64,000 nt of DNA from NCBI GenBank assembly GCA_963765875.1, contig CAVXYK010000007.1, forward strand, positions 492,910 to 556,909, read 5' to 3'. Position numbers and translations under genes: made by a program. The notes under the pieces are model-generated. The model was not told the DNA's origin. It ran no database searches and was given only the letters and a program-made list of their open reading frames with translations. Shown in pieces: positions 1 to 8,737 of this stretch (positions are counted from its first letter, which is position 1; every line of letters begins with the position of its first letter). This DNA comes from JAWKOK01 sp963765875. Lineage in GTDB: Bacteria > Chloroflexota > Anaerolineae > Caldilineales > Caldilineaceae.

Positions 1-181
1 ATGCATAATCGCAGGTTGGTGGTCCGGACGTGCAGACTGTTAGGGTGGACGTGCTCTCCGCTTGCGCGATCCCCGTTGACAGCAGTGTCAATGCCCCGGT
101 CAGCGAGACTGCGACAATGAGTAGGAAGAGAAGGTTGAAGTTCGAAGGCGAACGGCGTGAGACAATTGCTGGGCGAAGCAT
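1..181 (-). CDS. Secreted protein N-terminus, probably beta-helix/Pmp-like (partial)
   Basis: The reading frame runs off the left edge, so only about 60 residues are visible. It starts at ATG 181-179 with a clear GGAGG six bases upstream. The product has a classic signal peptide: basic N-region (RPAIVSRR), hydrophobic core (NLLFLLIVAVSLTGALTLL) and a cleavage-like AQA. The mature start, TLTVCTSGPPTCDYA, resembles the opening of secreted right-handed beta-helix proteins (TVC..G..CDYTSIQ..). The signal peptide and ribosome site are seen directly; the beta-helix assignment is inference from about 15 residues. The rest of the gene lies outside the window. Confidence 0.6.
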   Translation of the reverse strand, partial: MLRPAIVSRRSPSNFNLLFLLIVAVSLTGALTLLSTGIAQAESTSTLTVCTSGPPTCDYA

Positions 182-536
182 AGGCGACCTCCAAGATAAG
201 AATTTCGCTGACACCGTTCGCACCGAGCTTGCAAACGCGTCAGATGCAGCTTGGTTTGGCTTAAGAATTCAGCTCGTCTACATAGAGACGTTTGGGCGTT
301 CTTTCTAGATACGAAATGTGGGCTTTCATGGTTTGTGGAGACTGCAACTGCGGGAGTGAACGATCTCGGCGATTGAAAGCCGGCATGTATACGCAAGCAG
401 TGCGACGCCGGAAAGGCCTACTCTGTGTTTGGATCTCACATGCACTCCCCGGGGGTTGGAACTCGCGACATTTCGTGGCGATGGATCCTGCTTGCGGCCT
501 ATCTCGACCACTCTAGTCGGCTTCATCTTGATTGCT
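182..536. other. Gap without recognisable gene
   Basis: This stretch separates the secreted-protein gene at the left edge from the end of the broken propeller gene. It must hold the promoter of the left gene. No reading frame on either strand has a plausible product, and no strong hairpin was recognised. Confidence 0.4.
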
Positions 537-1666
537 CTAAGGACTTGGGCTCCATTCCGGCAATACATCACCGGGGAACGTGGTCACGGACCTTGCATTA
601 TCACCGTCTGCGTCCATGATTCTGATCCCATCGGTGAAGTATGCAATCCATTGGCCATCAGGCGACCAGCGACCGTTGCTTCCTTCCTCCGCCAGCACAA
701 CCGGATCGCCGGGCATCTCTCCAACCGAAATCTTGTAGAGCGTATTGGGTGAGTCTAACGGGCCACGATCGGCCACGATCGCATGCCCATCCGGCGACCA
801 GTCGATGTCGACCACCGTGCTTGCTTCGGGAAAGGCTGTGGACAATTGCCTTAACTGAGTGCCGTCGTTTGAGATTGCATAGAGGATCGTCTCTACACGA
901 CTGAAGTAGGCGATCTACTTGCCGTCTGGAGACCAGGCGAAGGGCCATTGCCATTGAGGCGTCACACCATTACTGTAAGGGGGAAACGTATGCATGCAAC
1001 TCAGACATATCGGCTTCGATCCGTCGGCTTCGATGACATGTAGTCCCAGATATCCGCTGTCGCCCACTAAGCCCTTGTAGGCGATCTGTTCGTCAACCGG
1101 CGACCAGGCTGGTTGGCGACCGCTGGCAATGCCTCTTTGTGAGGCTCCGTCCGCAGTGACAACGTAGATGTTCTGGTCTTCTTCAGCAACGGGATATCTT
1201 TCCAAGACGATTCTGGTGCTGTCACCCGACCACGATGGGTTGAGGTCGAGGGATTGCCCTGGGTGACACGCCGCATGCCATCGCCGTCTGCATTCATTAC
1301 AGTGATGGCAGGGACCGCAGAGGGACCTAGAGGCTCGACATCCACCAAGAAGAAGTTCGTGAAGAGTATCTGTTGCCCGTCGGGAGACCACTTGCCTCCC
1401 TCATTGTTCAATTCGTGATCGGTCAGCTGTCTCTGATCGGATCCGTCTGTATTCATCAGCCAGATTTGGCGCTCGCCGGTGCCAGGGCGAGCGCGGTCAC
1501 TCGAGAATGGAATGTGTGACTGTGGCAGTGGAAGGGCCGGCTTGACGATAACAGGTAGAAAAAGCGAGTGATTCACATTGTCATCTGCGGCTACGATCTC
1601 TGGAATACCAACTGCGCCGACAAGGAAAAGCGCCAGACATAGTAGCAGTCTTACCGATTTTCCCAT
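537..1666 (-). pseudogene. PD40/TolB-like beta-propeller secreted protein, disrupted
   Basis: Repeated WSPDG(K/Q)xI motifs preceded by IxxMNADGxxxRxVT segments are the signature of WD40-like PD40 (TolB-type) blades. Start ATG 1666 follows GGAGG by five bases; the N-terminus is a signal peptide, then SLFLPVIVKP. Two lesions are visible. Near 1245-1255 the frame shifts after VTQGNP and resumes as DLNPSWSGDS, as expected for loss of one base. At 915-917 a TAG stands where WSPDGKQIAYF would need CAG, and the same frame then continues with good blades to 537. Repaired length is about 376 residues. With two lesions this is more convincingly a pseudogene than the other split genes here. Confidence 0.75.
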
Positions 1667-1800
1667 GAGAACCTCCAACGAGGATGTTGGAGCGATGATT
1701 CATGACAGGTTCATCAACAATGCGTTGATTGTCGATGCAGGGATACGGCCCGTCCTTCTGTGAGAATCTTTCAGCCTTTGCGATAAGGTTGAAGCTACGA

Positions 1801-2007
1801 CTATCCCACGGATCGGATGTCGTCGCCATCGCAGATCTTGCAGTTGAGTGAATGACCAAGGAATCGGGCGCGGCCTTCTTCGCTCTGCACCCAGGGGCGG
1901 TTGTTGAGGGGTGGATCGTGGCGGACGTGCTGGCCGTGGCCGCAGTCGAGCACGGCCACCCAGTCGCTGACTTCATCCTGTCGATAGCCAATGATCTTGC
2001 GAATCAT
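1801..2007 (-). CDS. DUF3565 family small protein
   Basis: A 68-residue protein with the DUF3565 core: IIGYRQDE, CGHGQHVRHDPP, RPWV and a C-terminal LNCKICD. The paired Cys/His positions suggest a small metal-binding fold, but the family's function is unknown. It overlaps the stop of the sfsA remnant by four bases (ATGA), so the two are translationally coupled in one transcript. Length matches the family. Confidence 0.85.
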   Translation of the reverse strand: MIRKIIGYRQDEVSDWVAVLDCGHGQHVRHDPPLNNRPWVQSEEGRARFLGHSLNCKICDGDDIRSVG

Positions 2008-2769
2008 GACACGTTTGCATCCGCTGAGGAGCTATCCAAATCGATCAAATCTACGAAGATCTCTCGATCAAGCACAATCTCTTTCGTCGACAACCTGCAT
2101 GTGTAGGCGTAGACTTCGACACCGGCCTGCCTTGCCGCGTGTAGCGCGACGGCAAAATCTGGGTCAGTGCCGACATTCGGTTCGAAACGGTCGGCATCCG
2201 GCCTCTGGATGATGAATACGACGGCGGCGCGGACTCCGCTTTCGACCAAAGAGGCTAATTCCTCCAGGTGTCGACGCCCGCGGGTGGTCGGGGCATCGGG
2301 AAACCGTGCGAGGCGTTTCTCCACCAGCGTGACTGACTTCACTTCGATCCAGCATGGATGGCCTTGCCGGTTCGTGATCAGGAAGTCGATGCGGCTGCGC
2401 ACAGTGCCCGAAGCATGTTGAGGCAGACTGACTTCAGCCCGAATCGACTGGGCATCTCGAAACGGTTCAAAAAAGCCCGTTGCCAGCCCGTCGGCAAAGA
2501 CCTGGTTGGGCAGGCGCGTGTCTAGGCTGATGAGCTGACCGTGCTCCGGGTGTTCGACGAAGCGCAAGTCATAGCCGGTCTTGCGATTGGGATTTTCCGC
2601 CTTGTTCACATGGACGGTCACGCCGGGAATCAGCAGTTCACGCAGCCGCCCCGGATCGGCGCAGTGCGCGCTCGATCTGCTCACCAGTCTTATGCAGCTC
2701 TGCCTCGACTCGAAATCGATTGGGCCGGGCCAAAAATGTAGCGGGTTGGGTTATGAAGGTGAATTTCAT
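2004..2769 (-). pseudogene. sfsA: SfsA (sugar fermentation stimulation protein homologue), frameshifted
   Basis: The C-terminal two thirds are clearly SfsA: LDTRLPN, GxVRSRIDFLI, CWIEVKSVTL, FPDAPTTRGRRHLEEL, FIIQRPDADRF and VEVYAYTC. SfsA carries a DNA/RNA-binding OB-like N-domain and a nuclease-like fold. The N-terminus (MKFTFITQP..) lies in another frame. The join falls near 2666-2675, where the expected IEAHCADPGRL is split by one extra base in a GCGCGC run. Total length (766 nt) equals 255 codons plus one base, consistent with a single insertion. No other damage is visible, so sequencing error is possible. The downstream DUF3565 gene overlaps its stop. Confidence 0.8.
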
Positions 2770-2870
2770 GGCGGCTCGTGAGTGGTGAATGGGTGGTATG
2801 GTTAATCGTGATCTGGGAATGCCATATACCATTGCCCATCAACCGCCCAATCTCCTAATCTCTCATTCAC

Positions 2871-4226
2871 TCATTCATCCGATCCCTCATGCTCCCGCAA
2901 CACCCTCTCCAATCCCTCGGCCGATCTGATGCCGCGTACGGCCTTTAAGAATGTCTGGACATCCGGAACCTGGGCGCGAAGTTGAAACAATTTCGGCGCC
3001 AACGGGTTTGTGCTGGATGGGCTCGTGCCGTAGGAGCCGTGGAAGGCGAAGTAGGCCTGATTGAGCGCGCGCAGCGGATAGCCATTGGCCACGAAGAACT
3101 GTCGACGTGCTTCCATGTAGGCTTCAGCCGTCTCAACCTCGCCTCGGGCAAGCAATTGATCCACGACCAGCCGCGTGCGCCGCATCTCTGTTCGGAATTC
3201 AAAGGGCATTGGGCCGCTGGGCGGGATCTCGATGCGTTCCACTTCTGGCGACTCTACGTCAGTCGCGCTGGGTGCGGGTGATGGCAGTAGATCGGGGTAG
3301 TAGCTCTCTAGCACCTTCATGCCAACTTCATTGCCGACGATTTCGGCGACAGTTTCGTTAATAATGGTCAGATCCGAGCTCACATTGTAGCTCAGGCCGA
3401 GGGGAAAGAGCGTCAAATAGTTGTGTGTCCATTCGTGGGCTACCGTGCTGAGCACCCAGGGCAGGCTGGCCCGATCGACCACCATCGAGGGGTAGGCCCC
3501 CAGCCCGCCGATATTGGTCACGTAGGCAATCCGATTCTGCTCTTCGCGGATGGAGGCCTCGGCCATACCTGCCATCTCGGCGCTGTACTCCGGCACGAGC
3601 ATGCGATAGTCGACAGTGGCAATACGATCGCGTGGACTAATAACCATCTTCTTTGGCGGTTCCGTGAACGTGAACTGAACCGGCGGGAAAACTCGTTCCC
3701 CAACCGTCATCCCGAGCTTGGACAGTTCGGCGCCAACCTGTCGCTCGATCACCTGCTCGACAGAGGGGCGAATGGTCTTCTGGCGAGCTCGCAGTTCGTC
3801 GACTTCGTTTTGCAGCGTGCTGACCTGTTCTTCCTCGCCGGCGTCACCAAGACTGAGTTTGTAGTCTATTTCGCTTTCGAGACCGGCGATTTCGTGGGCT
3901 CCGTCCAGGAAATCACGTACAAGTTCGACGCCCTCGTCGATGGTCAGCGCCTGGGCAGGTTGGGTGACAGCGGCCTCAATCTTCTCCGCCACAGCGTTGA
4001 TCTCCCAGCGCACCAGATTGAACGTCCAGCCGGATACGGTCTGGGAAAGAGCGGCGTTCAACTGCTGGGTCGCAGAGGGTGCGCTGGTCCCCAATAAGAT
4101 CAGGCCAATGAACAGAAGACAGCCAATCAGCAGCGCGCGACGAAGCGGTCGCACGAAAGAAAACTTGGCCGTCGGCAAAGGGCTGTCTTGAGGTTGAGGT
4201 GGTTCCGCAGTACGGTACGTGCTCAT
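2871..4226 (-). CDS. Membrane-anchored HExxH (zincin-like) protein
   Basis: 451 residues. I chose ATG 4226 because GAAGGAA lies just upstream; a GTG 48 bases earlier lacks a site. One membrane segment (about 31-46) follows a short basic N-terminus, so most of the protein is probably extracytoplasmic. A charged, coiled-coil-prone region (about 115-165) precedes a peptidase-like core with HEWTH (264-268) and a downstream NETVAEIVGNE (290-300), as in gluzincin-type HExxH plus Glu active sites. No further family is recognised. It is divergent from adenosine deaminase, with an 18-bp perfect palindrome between them. Metallopeptidase activity is inferred from motifs only. Confidence 0.7.
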   Translation of the reverse strand: MSTYRTAEPPQPQDSPLPTAKFSFVRPLRRALLIGCLLFIGLILLGTSAPSATQQLNAALSQTVSGWTFNLVRWEINAVAEKIEAAVTQPAQALTIDEGVELVRDFLDGAHEIAGLESEIDYKLSLGDAGEEEQVSTLQNEVDELRARQKTIRPSVEQVIERQVGAELSKLGMTVGERVFPPVQFTFTEPPKKMVISPRDRIATVDYRMLVPEYSAEMAGMAEASIREEQNRIAYVTNIGGLGAYPSMVVDRASLPWVLSTVAHEWTHNYLTLFPLGLSYNVSSDLTIINETVAEIVGNEVGMKVLESYYPDLLPSPAPSATDVESPEVERIEIPPSGPMPFEFRTEMRRTRLVVDQLLARGEVETAEAYMEARRQFFVANGYPLRALNQAYFAFHGSYGTSPSSTNPLAPKLFQLRAQVPDVQTFLKAVRGIRSAEGLERVLREHEGSDE

Positions 4227-4288
4227 ATTTCCTTCATCCAGTGGGTGGAGCACTGGGTTCGGCGCAATCTCCACCCTGGGTTACAATT

Positions 4289-4306
4289 GTGAAACTATAG
4301 TTTCAC
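4289..4306. promoter_or_regulatory. 18-bp perfect palindrome (operator-like)
   Basis: GTGAAACTA followed directly by its exact reverse complement TAGTTTCAC. It lies in the divergent intergenic region, 63 bases upstream of the HExxH gene start and 70 upstream of adenosine deaminase. A dyad of this size without loop fits a dimeric repressor site better than a terminator. A TTGACA hexamer lies at 4344-4349 on the adenosine-deaminase side without a convincing -10. Confidence 0.6.
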
Positions 4307-4375
4307 CTTCAAGGATGAATGTCAACTTAAAACCTCAAGAAAATTGACAGAGTGTGACGTCATGTTGAAACCGAT

Positions 4376-5527
4376 ATGTTGAACCCGAACCAGATCCAAC
4401 TGTTGGGTCCCTATGCAGACTATTTAGACGCAGATCTCACAGACTACCTGGTGAATCTGCCGAAGGCGGAAATTCATGTTCATCTTGAGGGCGCAATCCA
4501 GCCCGAGACGGTGCTGGCCCTGGCGCGCCGCCACAAGAGGCTGGATGCACTTCCGGCTGACAACGTGACTGGCCTGCGCCAGTGGTTTACCTTTACTGGC
4601 TTTCCCCATTTCGTCGAAATCTACCTGACGATCTCCGATCTGTTGCGAGACCCGGATGACTTTGCACTGATTGTCCAGGCCTGCGGAGCAGACATGGCTC
4701 GTCAGGGAATCCGCTATCGAGAACTGACCTTCACGCCGTTCACCCACACCAACTTGCAGGACAAAGGTCTCTCGATCGATGACCTGATGGCCGGTCTTGA
4801 AGCCGGCCGGCGGCAGGCCAAGCAGGAATACGGCGTTGAAATGCGCTGGGTCTTCGACGTACCTCGCAATGCCAGTTTCTCCAAGCGTTATCAATCAGGC
4901 GGCAGTGCGGACTATTCACCATTTCCGGCCGAGAGGACGCTCGAATATGCGTTGGACGGCAGAGATCGAGGGGTAGTCGGCCTTGGCTTGGGTGGATTCG
5001 AGGTGGGCGCGCCGCCTGAGCCATTCGCCCACGCCTTTGCCGAAGCCAAGCAAGCAGGATTGCTATCCGTTCCGCACGCAGGTGAAACCATGGGGCCGTC
5101 CAGTGTGCGTGGCGCGGTGATTGACCTACAGGCCGATCGGATTGGCCACGGCGTGCGCGCCATGGAAGACCCGGAATTGCTGGCGATCATCAAAGAGCGA
5201 GGCATCCCGTTGGAGATCAATCCGACCAGCAACATCTGTCTGCACGTCTACCGGCGAATGGCAGAGCATCCGTTTGCTCACCTGGATCGCATGGGGCAGT
5301 TCGTTACCGTCAACAGCGATGATCCGCCGCTCTTCAATACTACGTTGGTGCAGGAGTACGCAGCGCTGGCCCACGAGTTTGGCTACGATCGAGAGGCTCT
5401 GGCGCGCATTGCCCGCAATGCCTTTGTTGCCGCAGGGGTAGAAGCGCCTGTCAAAGAAGCGCTGCTCGCTGAGTTCGACCAGTGGACCCAAGGCAATGGA
5501 TCTGTTCAAACTGAGGTGATCGAATAA
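4376..5527 (+). CDS. add: Adenosine deaminase (metal-dependent amidohydrolase)
   Basis: 383 residues, typical for the adenosine/adenine deaminase family. It hydrolyses adenosine (possibly adenine or a modified nucleoside) to inosine plus ammonia in purine salvage. Zinc and catalytic motifs are all present: HVHLEG (34-39), HAGE with the proton-shuttling Glu (234-237), GHGV (His258) and NSDDP (313-317). An N-terminal extension of about 25 residues precedes the first motif. No strong ribosome site precedes ATG 4376, so the start is uncertain. Substrate choice cannot be fixed from sequence. It is monocistronic, with a strong hairpin after the stop. Confidence 0.88.
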   Translation: MLNPNQIQLLGPYADYLDADLTDYLVNLPKAEIHVHLEGAIQPETVLALARRHKRLDALPADNVTGLRQWFTFTGFPHFVEIYLTISDLLRDPDDFALIVQACGADMARQGIRYRELTFTPFTHTNLQDKGLSIDDLMAGLEAGRRQAKQEYGVEMRWVFDVPRNASFSKRYQSGGSADYSPFPAERTLEYALDGRDRGVVGLGLGGFEVGAPPEPFAHAFAEAKQAGLLSVPHAGETMGPSSVRGAVIDLQADRIGHGVRAMEDPELLAIIKERGIPLEINPTSNICLHVYRRMAEHPFAHLDRMGQFVTVNSDDPPLFNTTLVQEYAALAHEFGYDREALARIARNAFVAAGVEAPVKEALLAEFDQWTQGNGSVQTEVIE

Positions 5528-5588
5528 GGGTGTCCCCTCGCGGTCGCCACCACTCGCTTAGACCATTCCAAGAAGACGAGTCTCCGCC

Positions 5589-5652
5589 CGTCCCCGGCAC
5601 ACGCCGGCAGCTCTCCAGTCATGCGAATCCCCAGCGGCGTGTGCCGGGGACG
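5589..5652 (+). terminator. Long GC-rich hairpin downstream of add
   Basis: CGTCCCCGGCACACGCCG (5589-5606) pairs perfectly with 5635-5652, an 18-bp stem with a 28-nt loop, followed by ATTTTGG. It could end the add transcript, but the weak T tract means it may instead be a dispersed repeat. Confidence 0.5.
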
Positions 5653-5696
5653 ATTTTGGACGCCTGCCACACGATTCGTAAAAACGTGTCAACAGT

Positions 5697-6306
5697 ACTC
5701 CACGATTTGTCATTCTGAGTACCCGACGAAGCGGGGCTTCGCAAAGACAAAAAGAAACAAGGTGCATATAGGCGACTGCCTGTCATTCTGAGCATGTTCG
5801 CGTCGATAGTTCGAGCATGATGACAGACCAGCGAAGAATCTGGACAACAATGTCAAGACCCTTCTTTGGCCTCTTGAGCGCCCCGATCTGCCAACGGTTA
5901 CCCAATCAGGGTGACAGAGTATCTTCTGCCGCGACAGAGAATGTTTCTTAGAAGCGAGTTTACAGAACCCCTTCGCTCTAGAAAATAACTAACGAAGAAT
6001 CTTGTGTTGCTTGAATTCGTGAACTACCGTTGACTCCACCGCAATAGAAAGATTAGCCACAGATGGTCACAGATAGAAATCTGATTTTCACAGATGGTTT
6101 TCAGATTTCCAGAGTAACCCCAGCACTATCAGTGTCTTATCCCTTTTTTCATCTGTGTGAATCTGTGGCGAAAAAGGCTTTTTACAGTGGACTCCACTGC
6201 AAATACAGAGAATCAGCCGCAGATGGAAAGAGCTTTTCCTCTGTGAACTCTGTGCTTCCTCCGTGTCTCCGTGGTGAAATGAACCCTTTTTGCATTGGAG
6301 CCACTG
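5697..6306. repeat. Composite repeat-rich intergenic region
   Basis: This gap holds several repeat fragments and no gene. TCCACGATTTGTCATTCTGAG near 5700 and TTGAATTCGTGAACTAC near 6011 match the two ends of the inverted-repeat element at 33571-33701. GTCATTCTGAG recurs at about 5782. From 6056 the text becomes CACAGAT-type: GCCACAGATGGTCACAGAT (6056-6074) pairs with 6151-6169 with two mismatches. The end (CTGTGAACTCTGTG, CCGTGTCTCCGTGGTGAA, TTTTTGCA) reappears at about 45470-45520. Confidence 0.65.
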
Positions 6307-6308
6307 TT

Positions 6309-6806
6309 CTACGGTGTGTGCTCAGTGTAGATGGTCACATCCTCATCAAACGTATCGTGGATCTCGGCCAACTGCTGGCCAAGTGATGAATCCAACAGCC
6401 TTCGGGCCTCGCCGATACTGAAGAATCCAAACTCGCTAAGTTCTTCTACCTGGAGGACAATGGCGCCGATCTGTTCTTGAGTCAGAACGCCGCCCCAGAA
6501 AATGAAGCGTAAAACCTCATGGTTCTGCGCTGGCCTGACGTTGTAATCTATGCTCAGTAGCCGCCCAGGATTGATCTGAAGTCCAATCTCCTCCTGGACC
6601 TCGCGAATGCTGGCCTCCCGCGGAGCTTCCATGGCCTCGACAACACCGCCGGGGATCTCCCACACCTCTTTATAGGTCGGATTTACGAGCAGAACTTGTC
6701 GCTCTTCATTTGTGAAGAACATGCCGGCGGCCACCACCTTGCGCGGGAAGCCCCTGGAGTAGTCTCCGTCAGTCAATGGGTTGTTGATGGCTGAATCGTT
6801 GGACAT
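6309..6806 (-). CDS. Nudix hydrolase
   Basis: 165 residues from ATG 6806, placed by GGAGGGG eight bases upstream; a GTG at 6815 is too close to that site. The Nudix box is intact: GGVVEAMEAPREASIREVQEEIG. The family hydrolyses nucleoside diphosphates linked to another moiety; the substrate is unknown. It follows rluD, whose stop lies six bases upstream, so the two are co-transcribed. The C-terminus is acidic. Confidence 0.85.
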   Translation of the reverse strand: MSNDSAINNPLTDGDYSRGFPRKVVAAGMFFTNEERQVLLVNPTYKEVWEIPGGVVEAMEAPREASIREVQEEIGLQINPGRLLSIDYNVRPAQNHEVLRFIFWGGVLTQEQIGAIVLQVEELSEFGFFSIGEARRLLDSSLGQQLAEIHDTFDEDVTIYTEHTP

Positions 6807-6811
6807 CAAAA

Positions 6812-7813
6812 TCACCCCTCCAGCCGATTGAGTACGTCCACCAAATCTGCCGGCAAGGGTGCGATGAACGTCTGCTCGGTACCCTCCGCGCCGTCCCTGC
6901 CGGGCAAGCGCAATCTTAACTTGTGCGCATGCAGAAATTGCCTGTCTATGGGAATGCGCTGCCGTTTGAAGCCGTAGACCGTGTCGCCGACGACCGGGTG
7001 CTTGTGCCAGGCAAAATGGACGCGTATCTGGTGGGTACGACCGGTGTGCAATATGACGCGCAGCAAAGTGAACTGGCCGTAGCCCTGGGAACGCGGCAAC
7101 TCGACACCATATTCCGCTAGCGTGTAGTACTCGGTGATCGCCTCGCGACCGGCCGAAATCCCAGTTGCAGGATCCGGTGGGAGAATCGCCTGCCGTTTGC
7201 GATCAACCGGATGCCGTCCCATCGGGGCGTTGATGCGTCCCTCGTGCGGCTCCATGCGACCCTCGACCAGAGCCAGATATTCTTTGTAGACCGTTCTAGC
7301 TTTGAACTGGGCCTGCAAATCTCGATGGGTGCGGTCATTCTTTGCGACCGCAATCGCGCCGGATGTCTCTTTGTCCAGTCGATGCACAAGGCCCGGGCGG
7401 CGCTCGCCCCCGACGCCTTCGATCTCAGGGCAGTGATGCAAGATGGCGTTGACCAGGGTGTCGTCAGGGTGTCCGGGAGCCGGATGTACAACCATGCCGG
7501 CAGCCTTGTCCACCACCAGCAGATTTTCGTCTTCGAAGAGTATGCTGAGCGGCAGGTCGGTGGCGACGAGGGGCGTGTCTTCCATGTCGACAGGTATCTG
7601 GACGAGGACAGTCTGTCCATCTTCCAGTCGGAGGCTTGCTCGCGCTCCGGCGTCGTCGACTGTGACTCTGCCCTCTTTGATCCAACGCTGGACCTCGCTG
7701 CGGCTGCGCTCAGGCAGGGCCGTGCTCAGCCATCGGTCAAGGCGCTGACCGGTGGCTTCCGTGGGCACGATCAATGTTATCGGTTGGCTCGATTGGTTGG
7801 ATGAGTCAGTCAT
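6812..7813 (-). CDS. rluD: Ribosomal large-subunit pseudouridine synthase RluD-like
   Basis: 333 residues from ATG 7813, supported by AAGGG upstream; an in-frame ATG at 7846 lacks a site. An S4 RNA-binding domain occupies the N-terminus (RLDRWLSTALPERSRSEVQRWIKEGRVTVD). The catalytic domain has the GLVHRLDKETSGA motif with the catalytic Asp, plus the family's GRTHQIRVH. RluD-type enzymes convert uridines of 23S rRNA helix 69 to pseudouridine. Gene order lspA-rluD-nudix on one strand suggests one transcript; lspA-rluD adjacency is common in bacteria. Confidence 0.9.
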   Translation of the reverse strand: MTDSSNQSSQPITLIVPTEATGQRLDRWLSTALPERSRSEVQRWIKEGRVTVDDAGARASLRLEDGQTVLVQIPVDMEDTPLVATDLPLSILFEDENLLVVDKAAGMVVHPAPGHPDDTLVNAILHHCPEIEGVGGERRPGLVHRLDKETSGAIAVAKNDRTHRDLQAQFKARTVYKEYLALVEGRMEPHEGRINAPMGRHPVDRKRQAILPPDPATGISAGREAITEYYTLAEYGVELPRSQGYGQFTLLRVILHTGRTHQIRVHFAWHKHPVVGDTVYGFKRQRIPIDRQFLHAHKLRLRLPGRDGAEGTEQTFIAPLPADLVDVLNRLEG

Positions 7814-7927
7814 GCATTTGCCCTTGGCGGCTACGTTATCAGCCATTGAAGAAAAAGTCGCAGCGGAGCCGAAGGATCTATCGGCTTGCTGCGACCAGAG
7901 TCTCTAGGTGTCTTGTCCAACAAGATA

Positions 7928-8503
7928 CTACGTCGATGCATCGTTCTCCACGACAGAGGCATCCTTGGCCGCCTCTTTCTCTGCACGTTGGATCTTCATA
8001 TCTTCCCAGAGAATGTAGGCGCCCAGTCCGATGACACCGACGACGATGGCACTATCAGCGATATTGAAGTTTGGCCAATAGTAGACGCCCGGAACGCCGA
8101 TCTGGATGAAGTCGGTTACGTAGCCACGCCCCATTTCGTCTTTCTGGAAGGCCCGGTCAATGAGGTTGCCGATTGCGCCGCCCAGTTGCAGGCCGAGAAA
8201 GACGCGTACCCAAAAGCGATCCATGGGCAGGTAGCGTACGTAGGTCAGGATTGCAATGATGACGACAGCAGCGATTACGAAGAAGAGAATCTGCTGATTT
8301 TGCAGGATGCCGAAGGCGGCTCCGTAATTGCGAACGCGGTTAAAGATGAAGTACTCGCCAAATGCAGCGATTGGTATCGTTTCGACATACTCCGGCAGCT
8401 TCTCGCGCACCAGGTTCTTGGACCATTGGTCGAGAAAGATTATGACGCCGGCGATGACCAAAACCAGCCATGCGGAACGAAACCAGTGGGTTATTTTGCT
8501 CAT
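7928..8503 (-). CDS. lspA: Lipoprotein signal peptidase (signal peptidase II)
   Basis: 191 residues from ATG 8503, preceded by GAGGAG; an upstream in-frame ATG has no site. Four membrane segments are visible. Conserved LspA blocks are present: FLDQWSK, FNRVRNYGAAFG, GGAIGNLIDR and NFNIADSAI, the last two carrying the catalytic aspartates. It cleaves prolipoprotein signal peptides after lipidation, which fits the several lipobox proteins in this window. The C-terminus has a charged cytoplasmic tail of about 25 residues. Confidence 0.93.
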   Translation of the reverse strand: MSKITHWFRSAWLVLVIAGVIIFLDQWSKNLVREKLPEYVETIPIAAFGEYFIFNRVRNYGAAFGILQNQQILFFVIAAVVIIAILTYVRYLPMDRFWVRVFLGLQLGGAIGNLIDRAFQKDEMGRGYVTDFIQIGVPGVYYWPNFNIADSAIVVGVIGLGAYILWEDMKIQRAEKEAAKDASVVENDAST

Positions 8504-8737
8504 GTTTCTCCTCACAGAATTGATATTGGCTGCATTGTAACTCAAGAGAGAATAAATGGTGAATTCGCACAACTATGCTATACTTCTGCCGGACAAAATT
8601 CGAGCTGTTGCACACCGAGTTTGTTGACCTCTCGCTACAGTTTGTCAGACTGTAAGTGGATGGCGTTTGACCGTGTGCAATGAGCAGATACCTGATTCAT
8701 GACCTTGAATCGGATACTTGACGAGGAGCAATTATCA

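Noticed and set aside
3423..4097. Plus-strand 224-codon frame opposite the HExxH protein
   Set aside because: Shadow frame; the minus-strand product has a membrane anchor, coherent motifs and a ribosome site.
5690..6308. Small coding genes in the repeat-rich gap
   Set aside because: Open frames there translate repeat DNA, and the same words recur in non-coding gaps elsewhere.
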